A program made the position numbers and the translations under genes. A stretch of DNA of 58,238 nucleotides from Chlamydiota bacterium (GTDB lineage: Bacteria; Chlamydiota; Chlamydiia; Chlamydiales; Parachlamydiaceae): NCBI GenBank assembly GCA_013286645.1, contig JABDFJ010000007.1, positions 1 to 58,238 of the forward strand, in the 5' to 3' direction. A model generated the notes under the pieces. The model saw nothing but the letters and a program-made list of their open reading frames with translations, was not told where the DNA came from and did not search any database. Below, piece by piece: positions 8,380 through 17,309 of this stretch (its first letter is position 1; every line of letters starts with the position of its first letter).

Positions 8380-9840
8380 TCAATCTTCTTCAAGATCGTA
8401 TTCGATGTAAGCTTCATCGTCTGCGTCTTCGAAGTTGTCATCGAGAAACTCATCCCCCTCGTGCCCTTCTTCCTCTTCGCGATAAGGATGATTTTCTAAG
8501 CCCGGAGATTCTTGCTTATGCTTCTCTTGGCGTTTTTTTCCTCTAAGATAGATTTGGATGGGTAAGCCGGCAAAGCCATAGGCTTCACGGAATTGATTGT
8601 AGATATATTTTTTATACGACTCCACCATAAGGTTGGGGTAGTTGACGAAAACGACAAATGTTGGCGGTTTAATACCTACCTGAGCCATATAGTAGATACG
8701 GAGGCGTTTGCCTTGGAGCATTGGAGGGTGGTTTTTTTGTAGGCAGAGTCCGATAAATTTGTTGAGTTGGTGGGTGGTGATACGCTTTTGGGAATCTTCT
8801 TGTACTTGTTGCGCTAAGGCAAAGATCTGGTCGACATTGCGTCCCGTGAGGGCCGACATGAACAATTTTGGGCAGTGTTTGAGGAATGGCACCTCTTCTT
8901 CGATGCCTTGCATGCAGTGTTCCATGCGGAACCCTTTGACGAGATCCCACTTATTGAATAGCAGGATGCAGCCTTTGCCTGACTCTTCGATCATGTTGGC
9001 AATTTTTTTCTCTTCACGTGTGATCCCTTGTTGTGCATCGAGCATCAGTAAACAGATGTCGGCTCGTTCGATAGCGCGTTGGGTACGAATAGCTGCAAAT
9101 TTGTCCACGACTTCGTGTTCAGCATGTTTACGGCGGATGCCGGCCGTATCAATGAGGTTGTAGGCGACACCATTGTGCTCAAAGGGGATGTCGATGCTAT
9201 CGCGGGTGGTTCCTGGGATGGGACTAACGATGCAGCGTTCGGTATCGAGGAGGTAATTGACTAAAGAGGATTTGCCCACATTAGGGCGTCCGACAATAGC
9301 GAGTTGGATCTCGTTTGATTCGGTCTCTGCCACTTGCTTACGATCCAATCTTTCGAAAGCCGCTTCTAATAATTCCGCGATATGCCATCCTTGGGCCGCT
9401 GACACGGGGATCATTTTGCTGATGCCGAGGTTTTGGAAGTCGTACATCATATGTGCTTGTGAGATGTTGTCGATCTTGTTGACAGCTAGACAAACAGGTT
9501 TCTTGGTTCGGTGGAGGATGTCGGCAATTTCTTTGTCGAGTTGGGTGGGTCCAGTATGCACGTCTACCACCATGATTAAGCTGTCAGCTTCTTCGATGGC
9601 AATTTCCGCTTGGCGTTTGATGTGCTCATTGAATTGGGCTTTGGAGCGCGCGTCGATACCACCGGTGTCGATCAATTGGAAGGGGAGGCTAAAGAAGTCC
9701 GCATCAGCATAGATGCGATCGCGGGTGATTCCTTCAGCTTCGTCGACGATGGCAATATTTTTTTTGCATATTCTATTAAAAAGGGCGGATTTGCCTACGT
9801 TGGGGCGTCCTACGATGGCGACTTTTAGTAATTTAGACAT
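8380..9840 (-). CDS. der: Ribosome-assembly GTPase Der (EngA)
   Basis: 486 residues with two GTPase domains in tandem, as only Der has. G domain 1: P-loop GRPNVGKS at 11-18, DTGG at 59-62, NKID at 121-124. G domain 2: GRPNVGKS at 184-191, DTAGIRRK, NKWD. A KH-like C-terminal domain follows (about 350-440), ending near KPPTFVVFVNYP and the usual RexxGF-type region. Der binds the 50S subunit precursor and is essential for its maturation. An additional ~45-residue acidic tail rich in Glu and Asp extends past the usual end, which ends after the Lys-rich PIQIYLRGKK stretch. Start ATG at 9840. It is transcribed alone, with a terminator at 8204-8250. Confidence 0.97.
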   Translation of the reverse strand: MSKLLKVAIVGRPNVGKSALFNRICKKNIAIVDEAEGITRDRIYADADFFSLPFQLIDTGGIDARSKAQFNEHIKRQAEIAIEEADSLIMVVDVHTGPTQLDKEIADILHRTKKPVCLAVNKIDNISQAHMMYDFQNLGISKMIPVSAAQGWHIAELLEAAFERLDRKQVAETESNEIQLAIVGRPNVGKSSLVNYLLDTERCIVSPIPGTTRDSIDIPFEHNGVAYNLIDTAGIRRKHAEHEVVDKFAAIRTQRAIERADICLLMLDAQQGITREEKKIANMIEESGKGCILLFNKWDLVKGFRMEHCMQGIEEEVPFLKHCPKLFMSALTGRNVDQIFALAQQVQEDSQKRITTHQLNKFIGLCLQKNHPPMLQGKRLRIYYMAQVGIKPPTFVVFVNYPNLMVESYKKYIYNQFREAYGFAGLPIQIYLRGKKRQEKHKQESPGLENHPYREEEEGHEGDEFLDDNFEDADDEAYIEYDLEED

Positions 9841-9925
9841 AAATCTCGTATTAATTGTGTAAAATTTAGAGCATATGATAGCAATTATATAATTAAAATA
9901 ACACCATAAATAGCTTTAAGTTAGA

Positions 9926-10052
9926 GAAATCAATTGGACATGGACGAATTGGACTTCCTAGACTTCCTGGACGACCTGGACAGCTCTGTCCAATTTGTCC
10001 AGGTCGTCCAGGAAGTCTAGGAAGTCCAATTCGTCCATGTCCAATTGATTTC
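9926..10052. repeat. Family A palindrome, copy A1 (57-bp perfect arms)
   Basis: Arms 9926-9982 and 9996-10052 are exact reverse complements over 57 bases, with a 13-base centre. Each arm is made of 9-base units of the type TGGACGAAT / TGGACTTCC. Two further copies lie at 20578-20694 and 25972-26050. It sits between the divergent der and SulP genes. Confidence 0.92.
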
Positions 10053-10189
10053 GAAAATTGATTTTAATATTAGTAATGCTACATTAACACTTTGTTGTTT
10101 GAAATAAATAAAAAGCTTGAATTTTACCCCTAGAAACATTATCATTATTTTTGCGAAATGAGCTGGACGGGGCTTAAGCAGGATTTGCT

Positions 10190-12061
10190 ATGTATAATGC
10201 TCAGATTCATTCTGACGACATTTCTTTATTACCTTTTAAAGATGATCTTTCAAACTATTCTTGGGGGGTGTTTCGGCAAGATGCTATAGCGGCACTTTCT
10301 GTGGCATTGCTGACAGTACCTCAGGCGATGGCTTATGCTTTATTGGCGGGGTTGCCTCTATCTGCAGGCTTGTTTGCAGCTATCTATGCTTCGATGCTCG
10401 CGGCTTTTTTTGGATCTTCGCGCCATTTGATTGTGGGACCAAGCAATGCCATTGCGATTTTGGTGCAAACAGGCACCTCGGATATATTGTATACGTACTA
10501 TCGTGGATTGGAGGGGGTCGATCTTGAGCTTGCGGCTTTACAGATTCTCACCCAGTTGGCTTTGGTGGTGGGGATAGTACAAATTTTGGCAGCGGGATTT
10601 AAGCTTGGAAGGTTAACACAGTTTGTGAGCCATTCTGTGGTGATTGGATATATTGCAGGTACAGCCATAGCCATGGTGGTGAATCAGTTTTTCACTTTTT
10701 TGGGCATTGAGAATACTCCTGGAGATCAGTCTATTTATGAAAAAGGGGCGTATTTGGTCACTCATTTGGAGCAAATCCATTGGCCGACAGCTGTAGTCGG
10801 ATTGGGCAGTTTAGTGTTATTGGTTGGATTGAGGCGCATTGATAAACGCATTCCAGCGCCCGTGATTACCATTATTTTGGCTGCTGTAATGATTAATCTG
10901 GTGAATAGCTATTCATTCAGTCAGGTTGCGACAGAAGCTACAAATGACAGTCAGTGGCAAAATGTGTTGTTAGTGGGAGATCGAGGCAGTTTGGATGATT
11001 TGATTCCACGATTTGCCTTTCCCTATTTCGATATGGGGCTGATGAATTATCTTTTGCCGTTAGCTTTTGCTGTGGCTTTGTTGAGCATTATGGAGACCAC
11101 ATCGGTGGCCAAGACGATTGCGGCTAATTCGGGGCAGAGGTTGTCAGTTAACCAGGAGATCTTTGGTCTTGGCCTTGGGAATATGCTGTCGTCTTTCATT
11201 TGTGCCATGCCCATTTCAGGAAGTCCTTCTCGCAGCGGTTTGAGCTATGCTCTCGGAGCACAAACCCGTGTGGCATCTATTTTAAATGCTACGCTTGTGG
11301 CCTCGGTGTTATTCTGTTTTAATGCGATGATCATGCATATCCCTTTGGCAGCGCTTTCTGCTTTGTTATTGGTGACGGCGGTTAATATTGTTAATCCACG
11401 CCAATTTTTTCTGTGTGTTAAGGCCACGAATTCTGATGCTTTTGTGTTGTGGACGACGCTTTTGTCCTGTGTGTTTTTGAGTCTTGATGTCGCTTTCTAT
11501 ATTGGGGTCATTTTCTCTATTACCTTATATCTGAAAAAATCAGCGATTCCGCAGCTTGTAGAGTATGGCATCGATGATGAGGGGGAGTTGTATAACCTTG
11601 ATTTTTCGAAGGTGCATGAGCATCGGACGATACGTTTAATCAAAGTAGAAGGGGAGTTATTTTTTGGGGCTGCTGATATTTTCCAGACGACATTAAAGAC
11701 TATTGCAGAAGATGATACCAGCACCAGAGTGATCATTTTGCAGTTAAAAAATGCTCGTGATATTGATGCTACCGCCTGTTTGGCTTTGCAGCAATTGTAT
11801 GTCTATCTAGTAGGATCTGGTCGTCATCTTGTGGCTTGTGGGATGACACAGCAAATCTGGGATGTCTTAAGTGATTCAGGTATTGTGGAACAGATTGGTA
11901 AAGAGAATATGTTTGTCTTCGACGACCGGCATCCGCATCAACATATGCTTAAGGCATTGCATCGAGCGCGCTCGTTAGCGCACACCGTCATGCCGCAAGC
12001 TTCTACAGTTGGCGAACACGTACAGCAACCTAAAGGGGTTCCTGTAACTATTGAAGGGTAA
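10190..12061 (+). CDS. SulP/SLC26-family anion transporter with STAS domain
   Basis: 623 residues; about 11-14 hydrophobic segments from 30 to 440. The SulP signature PQAMAYALLAGLP is at 44-56, followed by GLFAAIYASM and the family's GPSNAIAI. The C-terminal STAS domain (about 465-590) contains ARDIDATA with D524-T528, where SpoIIAA-like proteins have their conserved DSS/T. These transporters carry sulfate, bicarbonate or other anions with sodium or protons; the substrate cannot be told from sequence. Start ATG at 10190 with AGCAGGA 7 bases upstream. Stand-alone gene between two repeats. Confidence 0.92.
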   Translation: MYNAQIHSDDISLLPFKDDLSNYSWGVFRQDAIAALSVALLTVPQAMAYALLAGLPLSAGLFAAIYASMLAAFFGSSRHLIVGPSNAIAILVQTGTSDILYTYYRGLEGVDLELAALQILTQLALVVGIVQILAAGFKLGRLTQFVSHSVVIGYIAGTAIAMVVNQFFTFLGIENTPGDQSIYEKGAYLVTHLEQIHWPTAVVGLGSLVLLVGLRRIDKRIPAPVITIILAAVMINLVNSYSFSQVATEATNDSQWQNVLLVGDRGSLDDLIPRFAFPYFDMGLMNYLLPLAFAVALLSIMETTSVAKTIAANSGQRLSVNQEIFGLGLGNMLSSFICAMPISGSPSRSGLSYALGAQTRVASILNATLVASVLFCFNAMIMHIPLAALSALLLVTAVNIVNPRQFFLCVKATNSDAFVLWTTLLSCVFLSLDVAFYIGVIFSITLYLKKSAIPQLVEYGIDDEGELYNLDFSKVHEHRTIRLIKVEGELFFGAADIFQTTLKTIAEDDTSTRVIILQLKNARDIDATACLALQQLYVYLVGSGRHLVACGMTQQIWDVLSDSGIVEQIGKENMFVFDDRHPHQHMLKALHRARSLAHTVMPQASTVGEHVQQPKGVPVTIEG

Positions 12062-12107
12062 CCTAGCAAGTTGATGCTTTTCGTCTAATCATTCTTGATG
12101 AACAGAT

Positions 12108-12552
12108 TCGTCCCCACATAAATGCAACACAGAGTCGCAGAGACACGGGGATGGAGAGAAATGTAAATTTAACAGGATGAACAGGATAAACAGGATGTTC
12201 CTTACAGCAAAATTAACGATGGAAACGATATAACGATAAAATGATAGAACAAGACAAGAACTACTCCTTTGATTAGACAGAAAGTGTTTTGAACTGTTGT
12301 TTTGAAGTAATGAAGGAGTTTGGACATGGATTTTTAGAATTGCAAAGCAATCAGGAATGTATTGTTGATGTAGACATGACTGAAGAACAATTTCGTTTAG
12401 AACAACAAAAAAAATCGTTATATCGTTACATCGTTTCCATCGTTGATTTTGCTGTAAGGAACATCCTGTTTATCCTGTTCATCCTGTTAAATTTGCGTTT
12501 CTCTGCGTCATCGTGTCTCCGCGACTCTGTGTTACATTTGTGTGGGAACAAA
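12108..12552. repeat. Family C palindromic element, 445 bp
   Basis: Outer ends CCCCACATAAATGCAACACA and, inverted, TGTGTTACATTTGTGTGGGA. Arms of about 130 bases (12108-12240 and about 12414-12552) contain AACACAGAGTCGC, then three 9-base units of AACAGGATG type, then AACGATGGAAACGAT. The ~170-base centre is different sequence and encodes part of a GxxExxY protein. It fills the gap between the convergent SulP and YidD-like genes. Confidence 0.88.
12289..12411 (+). pseudogene. Fragment of a GxxExxY (PDDEXK_3-like) protein gene
   Basis: The centre of the family C palindrome encodes CCFEVMKEFGHGFLE, which fits the GxxExxY family core (FEVHKELGPGFLE and the family's GxxE). The frame then runs into the right palindrome arm and loses family resemblance; no start or active-site region is present. 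I read it as the remnant of a GxxExxY gene deleted inside its flanking repeats. The match rests on about 15 residues, so it is moderate evidence. Confidence 0.5.
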
Positions 12553-12645
12553 CGCGTTTATTAAGGACTATCTGGTGAAAAGCACAACATTTGCTCGTTT
12601 GTGACTTTTGCACTCATCAATGATTTGGATAGTGAACGCCTTTTC

Positions 12646-13023
12646 TTAAGGCACTGGATCGTATTTGATGAGGCGGCCTCCGCCGTCGCGTGTCCAACGA
12701 TAGACCCAAGGGTCTTCATTTTCGCGCATCAGACGATCACAGCCCATAGTGAAGCCTTGGAAGAAGCCGTATTTGCGTATAGCATCGAGGGTGTATTGTG
12801 AGCTGCTCGGGATGAAATGGCTGCGCGGTCCATCTGCCGGTGAGATGACCTTCTGGTGAAAGCTGATCATGATTTCGGCAAATTGTCCTAAGATGGGTGT
12901 TGGGGATGAGGTTTGACATACAGCTGTGGGGCGTTTGTTGTGGGCGAGATCGGCATCTTTGCCCCAGGGGTCGCCAAGCAAAGCGGCGTGGTAGCAGCAA
13001 ATGCAAGCAATGATTAAGCGCAC
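12646..13023 (-). CDS. YidD-like membrane-insertion factor, Cys-less, with signal peptide
   Basis: 125 residues. N-terminal MRLIIACICCYHAALLG is a short hydrophobic leader. The rest matches YidD: FHQKVISPADGPRSHFIPSS then SQYTLDAIRKYGFFQGF and GCDRLMRENEDPW. In YidD the middle normally reads CRF-PTCSQY; here both Cys are Ser (SHF, PSSSQY). YidD helps YidC insert inner-membrane proteins and is usually a peripheral cytoplasmic protein, so the leader is unusual. Start: GTG at 13023, two bases after the stop of the upstream gene, with AAAGGA inside that gene at 8-base spacing; a longer start at 13065 would lack a ribosome site. Co-transcribed with the TPR protein and sctC. Confidence 0.75.
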   Translation of the reverse strand: MRLIIACICCYHAALLGDPWGKDADLAHNKRPTAVCQTSSPTPILGQFAEIMISFHQKVISPADGPRSHFIPSSSQYTLDAIRKYGFFQGFTMGCDRLMRENEDPWVYRWTRDGGGRLIKYDPVP

Positions 13024-13025
13024 AG

Positions 13026-14006
13026 TTAAAATCCTTTTTGGATCATGAGAATGGGGAATAGGCAATTTTTTGCCATGACATCGCGCCCTAGTTTTTCATA
13101 GAGGACGCGGTTATATTCTTGCGCTTCTAGTCCGGCTCCATTGATCCCTCCGAGGTACCACCCTGACTCTAAGCTTGTGACGATGATGCCGCCGGCGATA
13201 TAGCCGCGGTCAAAGAGTTGGTAGGCGGCGGCGATAAATAGGGTGTTGATGATAAAGGATGTGAGAGCGGAGTTTTTTTGTCCCACATATAAATAACCGG
13301 CTCCTGGTAAGAGTGCATTGAGCGTTTTAGCTGTGGTTACCGATTTGGCGTTTGAGGTGTAGTCACAGAGAAATTGGTTGATCTCTGGGTTGGTTGTTTC
13401 ACAGGTATTTGTTGAGTAGAGGGTGGGAAAATCTGCTTTTGAGATCGCTGTTTCTAGGCTTAAGTTAGCAGCCAGTTCTTCATTTGACTCGTTGATGAGA
13501 GACATGATGCGGCACGCTTTGTCGTCCTCACCGATTTTGATGTAGGCATCATAGAGGGCGATGAGCAGATCTTGATAGGCTGGGAAAGCTTCGGTTGCTT
13601 GTTGAAGATGGCTGGTTTCAAAAGCATCGACGGCTTCTTGGTATTTGTTGGCGATATAATAGGCAAAGAAGATGTCGTATTCAATTTCAAGGCGGCGCTC
13701 TTGGTATTGACCTGGAATGAGAAAGAGGGCTCGTTTGAAGCAGGTGAGGGCCCGATATAAATCCATTTCTTTGGCGAAGGCTTTACCTAGTTGTAATTCT
13801 TTGCCCCAATCTTGAGTTTTTTCTACTGATGTGAGCTTGGCGAAATGTGTGGGTAACCTTTCGATGGCGTAAGGTTGCGGCGTGTAGCAGATATTTGGTA
13901 CCAACTGACAACACGTTGGTTGGCAGCTTATACAAAAGATACTAAGCATAAGGGCCCATAGCGTAGCTGATGCTAGCTGTTTTTGTATAAGCTGCTCGGG
14001 ATGCAT
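13026..14006 (-). CDS. TPR-containing membrane protein of the sctC operon
   Basis: 326 residues. The N-terminus has a hydrophobic leader ending in FCISC, a poor lipobox, so it may be a lipoprotein. Residues ~65-190 look like two or three tetratricopeptide-type helix pairs (WGKELQLGKAFAKEMDLYRA, ALYDAYIKIGEDDKA). Then comes TLNALLPGAGYLYVGQKNSA, a TM2/LPGxGxxYxG-type motif, and hydrophobic segments around 235-280. The ATG at 14006 shares its A with the sctC stop (TGATG), so it is translationally coupled to the secretin. That suggests a role in secretin assembly or envelope maintenance. I do not recognise a named family. Confidence 0.75.
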   Translation of the reverse strand: MHPEQLIQKQLASATLWALMLSIFCISCQPTCCQLVPNICYTPQPYAIERLPTHFAKLTSVEKTQDWGKELQLGKAFAKEMDLYRALTCFKRALFLIPGQYQERRLEIEYDIFFAYYIANKYQEAVDAFETSHLQQATEAFPAYQDLLIALYDAYIKIGEDDKACRIMSLINESNEELAANLSLETAISKADFPTLYSTNTCETTNPEINQFLCDYTSNAKSVTTAKTLNALLPGAGYLYVGQKNSALTSFIINTLFIAAAYQLFDRGYIAGGIIVTSLESGWYLGGINGAGLEAQEYNRVLYEKLGRDVMAKNCLFPILMIQKGF

Positions 14007-16681
14007 CAAGGGTGCAGTCCCATTTTGTCACTATCGCAGTCTTGATCATCTTCTGGATGCAAGGTCGCTTTGACATTGAATAGGTCTAAAGCTTCTGTTG
14101 TCTCGTATTCATCGGAATTTTGCAAGCAGTTGTGGTAATCGTAGATATCTTGTTGGTGCTTTGTGAGCCACTGGACTTCTTCTTCTGTATCGATGATTTG
14201 AGGACGGATGAAAATCATTAAATTGCGTTTTGCGCTGGTGTTGTGTTTATCGCTGAATGCTGCGCCAATCAGTGGGACGCTGCCCAGGCAGGGCACTTGG
14301 TTGCGTTCACGCGATTCTTCATCTTGCATCATGCCGCTGATGATAAGGAAGTAGGTGTCAGGGATATGAGCACGAGTTGTTGTTCTGTGGATTCGTGTGG
14401 TAGGGCCTGGACTCGTTGAGGCAGTGCTGGCGTTAGTGATGAGCCCGGCGACGATGGTGCTGACTTCTTCTTCGATATCGAGGGCGATGATATTACCATT
14501 GCCAAGATAGGGTGTCACCTTCAGGCGCGTGCCGATATCGCGATATTCGTAGTTACTGGTGATGACTGAACCGAGGTCATTGGAGATGGATTGCGTGCGG
14601 TAGGGTGTGTTCAATCCAACGAAAATTTCGGCTGGAGAGCCATCTTCGACCAAGATTTTTGGATTTGAAATCACTTCATCTTTGGTGCGGTCATGTAAGG
14701 CGTGCACTAAAGCCCCTATGGAGCCGAATTCTGTGCCGCAGTGCGTGATCTTTTGTCCGATGATGCCAAGGTTGAGACCTGTATTTTGAATGAGGTTTCG
14801 TGCATCGGGTACAATAGGCGATATGAGCGGCGTGCTGCTCTCTGGCAGGCCAAGTCCGGTCACCCCTGTTGTTTTTTTCATGACATTTATCAGAGGCGTA
14901 TTGGGGTCGGTGAAGAAGGATTGAGCACCCGCTGCGTTGTCGCCGCCGAAGTCTGTGATATAGCTGACACCGTACTCTAAAGAATCATCAAGTGATGTTT
15001 CCATGATGAGCATTTCAATGAAGACTTGGCGCATGGGGGCGTCCAATTCGCCAACTAAGACGCTCACTTTGTCGAGAGCTTCTTGGGTGCCACTAAAGAC
15101 CAAACTATTTGTTGGTGTGATCCATTGCACGCTGCGCAAGGCTGAAATGAGATCTTCGTTGCCTCGTTCATTTTGTAAGATGGTATCCGCGATTTGACGC
15201 AACGATGGCTCGACGCTGTCGCCTTTGCGATATTTGAGTTTGTAGATATAGAATTGCGTTTTCTTTTCGACGCCTCCTGGTAGGAGTGCGCCTTTGGGAA
15301 ATTGACGCGATAGTGCCGTGTTGATAAAAGGCTCCCCTTCATCGAGTTGGAAGACCCAATTGCCATCTTTATCTTTTACCCAGTGTCCCTTTGGTTCTTC
15401 AGAGCCTGGCGCTGCCGCTTCGCCGGGGATAAAGGTCCATTTGCCATCGGCATCGCGAATCCAACGCCCTGTGGGTGGATTGTCACCGTTTGTCGGAGTG
15501 GCTGGTTTGAAGATCCATTTGCCATCAGGACCGAGAATCCATTCACCGTTATTTGTTTGGATAACATTTTCAGTCCCTGTTTTTTTGACACTAGCGGCGC
15601 CTTGCGCTGCACTAGCAGCATTGGGTCCGATGATGGTGCCTGAGGGGGTAGTTGTGACGTTGCCGAGTTTTAAATCTTTGAGGTTGAAAATGCGTGTGGT
15701 CCCGTGATCTTGATCTAGATATTGGAGAATGGCGATGGTGCGCTCGACTAAAAATGGGGAGGCGATGATGAAGATGCTATTTGTCGTAGGTTGAGAGACG
15801 AATGTGAGGGTTTGATCTTGAGAGATGGGCTGCATGATCTGTTGGACGAGGGGGATGAGCACATCGATGGCGGTGAGTTGGCTGACATATTGGCCGATGA
15901 CGAGGCCGCTATTTGGGGCATCTAGACTTTTGATCAGTTGGGCGATCTTGGCGACATTAGCTGATATATCGGTGACGATTAAGTGGTTGGAATCTTTAAG
16001 GGCTTCTATGAGGGCATTTTCTGAGGTGAGTGGACGTAGAATGACAGCGGCTCTTTCGGGGTCTAAAGTATTGAGGCGAAAGACTTGAGTGACGATATCG
16101 GAGTCTTCGACTTTACTGCCGGTGAAATCTTCAGAAACGACTTTTGAGATGCCGTTGACTTTTGGGTTTTTATGGATAATGAGGTTATTGCCTTCCTCGA
16201 TGAGGACCAATTCGTGGATCAGCAGTTCTTGTAAGAGTGCTGTCATAATATTGTCGATAGTGGCAGGCTCTTCTGAGATGATTGTCACATTGAATTGGAG
16301 GTCATTTTCGTCAAAGACGAAATTTCTATTGGATATTCGGCTAACGAAGCGGATGTATTCAATGATGCTGACATTATTGAAATTGATCAGCACAGTTTTT
16401 TCGGTGTTTTCATTTGCGTTGGTGGATTTAGTGTCATCGGCGGCGATGAATGCATCATCAGAAGGTGGTGTGGGTTCAGGAGGTGTGTTAATGGCTGGTT
16501 GTGGAGGAATAATTTTTTGTGAAACACTGATGGTGGATATGTTAGCAGCAGGGCTTGTTGTCGAGGCTCCGAACTCGAATGTTGCTGCGTTGTCGGCATG
16601 CAAGTTGAGATGGGGTTGTGATAGGATGACAAAGAGGGATGATAGCAATAGAAGGCATTTGAGGCGTATTTTTCTTTTCAT
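14006..16681 (-). CDS. sctC: Type III secretion secretin SctC (CdsC)
   Basis: 891 residues, close to the ~920 of Chlamydia CdsC (CT674). It forms the outer-membrane ring of the injectisome. Signal peptide at 1-29; N-domains follow with secretin KH-like repeats (FRLNTLDPERAAVILRPLTS, SLDAPNSGLVIGQYVSQLTA). The C-terminal secretin domain has VFIEMLIMETSLDDSLEYG, NPKILVEDGSPAEI, and VPCLGSVPLIGAAF with IFIRPQII near the end. An insertion at about 379-450 carries three copies of a W..D.DGxW.F motif (W381 to W434 region), not part of the standard secretin. Start ATG at 16681. Downstream genes overlap it, and pkn5 and sctQ precede it on the same strand, as in Chlamydia. Confidence 0.95.
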   Translation of the reverse strand: MKRKIRLKCLLLLSSLFVILSQPHLNLHADNAATFEFGASTTSPAANISTISVSQKIIPPQPAINTPPEPTPPSDDAFIAADDTKSTNANENTEKTVLINFNNVSIIEYIRFVSRISNRNFVFDENDLQFNVTIISEEPATIDNIMTALLQELLIHELVLIEEGNNLIIHKNPKVNGISKVVSEDFTGSKVEDSDIVTQVFRLNTLDPERAAVILRPLTSENALIEALKDSNHLIVTDISANVAKIAQLIKSLDAPNSGLVIGQYVSQLTAIDVLIPLVQQIMQPISQDQTLTFVSQPTTNSIFIIASPFLVERTIAILQYLDQDHGTTRIFNLKDLKLGNVTTTPSGTIIGPNAASAAQGAASVKKTGTENVIQTNNGEWILGPDGKWIFKPATPTNGDNPPTGRWIRDADGKWTFIPGEAAAPGSEEPKGHWVKDKDGNWVFQLDEGEPFINTALSRQFPKGALLPGGVEKKTQFYIYKLKYRKGDSVEPSLRQIADTILQNERGNEDLISALRSVQWITPTNSLVFSGTQEALDKVSVLVGELDAPMRQVFIEMLIMETSLDDSLEYGVSYITDFGGDNAAGAQSFFTDPNTPLINVMKKTTGVTGLGLPESSTPLISPIVPDARNLIQNTGLNLGIIGQKITHCGTEFGSIGALVHALHDRTKDEVISNPKILVEDGSPAEIFVGLNTPYRTQSISNDLGSVITSNYEYRDIGTRLKVTPYLGNGNIIALDIEEEVSTIVAGLITNASTASTSPGPTTRIHRTTTRAHIPDTYFLIISGMMQDEESRERNQVPCLGSVPLIGAAFSDKHNTSAKRNLMIFIRPQIIDTEEEVQWLTKHQQDIYDYHNCLQNSDEYETTEALDLFNVKATLHPEDDQDCDSDKMGLHP

Positions 16682-16904
16682 GAGATAGTATTATTATTAC
16701 TGCTTTTAGCTTTTTTATGAGTGAGTACTTTTGTCCGCATAAGGCAATCGTTGTTAAGGCCGCTCTATAGCGAAGGTGAAAGCTAAATTATGATTTAAAT
16801 AAAAAAGTTTACACACAAGTTCGCCTTGCGGGTTTTACAATTGCCATCCCTTATTACAAATGAAATATTTTATTTCCAGAAAATAAAGAACACCGAACTC
16901 GTAT

Positions 16905-17211
16905 GGGTCGTCACAAGTTAGAGTACAACACTTTTTGAACGCGAAGATCGCGAAGCAAGCGAAGGCAACGCGAAGATTTTTCTTTAGTGGGTATGCTCTT
17001 ACAAATTTATGGAGCTGAATTTCTTTCTTATTTAAATTAACCATTTTCAGCAGCGTTATTGATTAACTTCAAAGAGAGAATGGTTAAAGATGATATCAGA
17101 AAATTTGTCTTTAGCATGTACTTTAATAAATAAAAACTTTCTTCGCGTTGTCTTCGCTTACTTCGCGATCTTCGCGTTCAAATAGTGCGGTTCTCTAATC
17201 TGTGATGAGCC
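16905..17211. repeat. Family B element, copy B2 (both ends present)
   Basis: 307 bp with terminal inverted repeats GGGTCGTCACAAGTTAGAGT and, inverted, GGCTCATCACAGATTAGAG. Each end is followed inward by the CGCGAAG tandem block (16937-16976 and, inverted, 17141-17180). The right two thirds is an inverted near-copy of B1 at 8046-8197. It occupies most of the gap between sctC and pkn5; the remainder (16682-16904 and 17212-17309) shows no gene. Confidence 0.85.
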
Positions 17212-17309
17212 ATCTGTATGAGGGATGGATCAAATCAGAAAGGATAGAACAATGGCGACAAGAGAGCAAGCATAATGTGGCTCAGTAATTGTTTTTGCAA
17301 CAATGCGGC

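Noticed and set aside
9926-10052. CRISPR array reading of the 9-bp units
   Set aside because: Units are 9 bases with no spacers, and arms are inverted; no cas gene in the window.
16835-17044. Minus-strand frame of 69 codons between sctC and pkn5
   Set aside because: Lies across the family B element B2; no ribosome site or recognisable protein.
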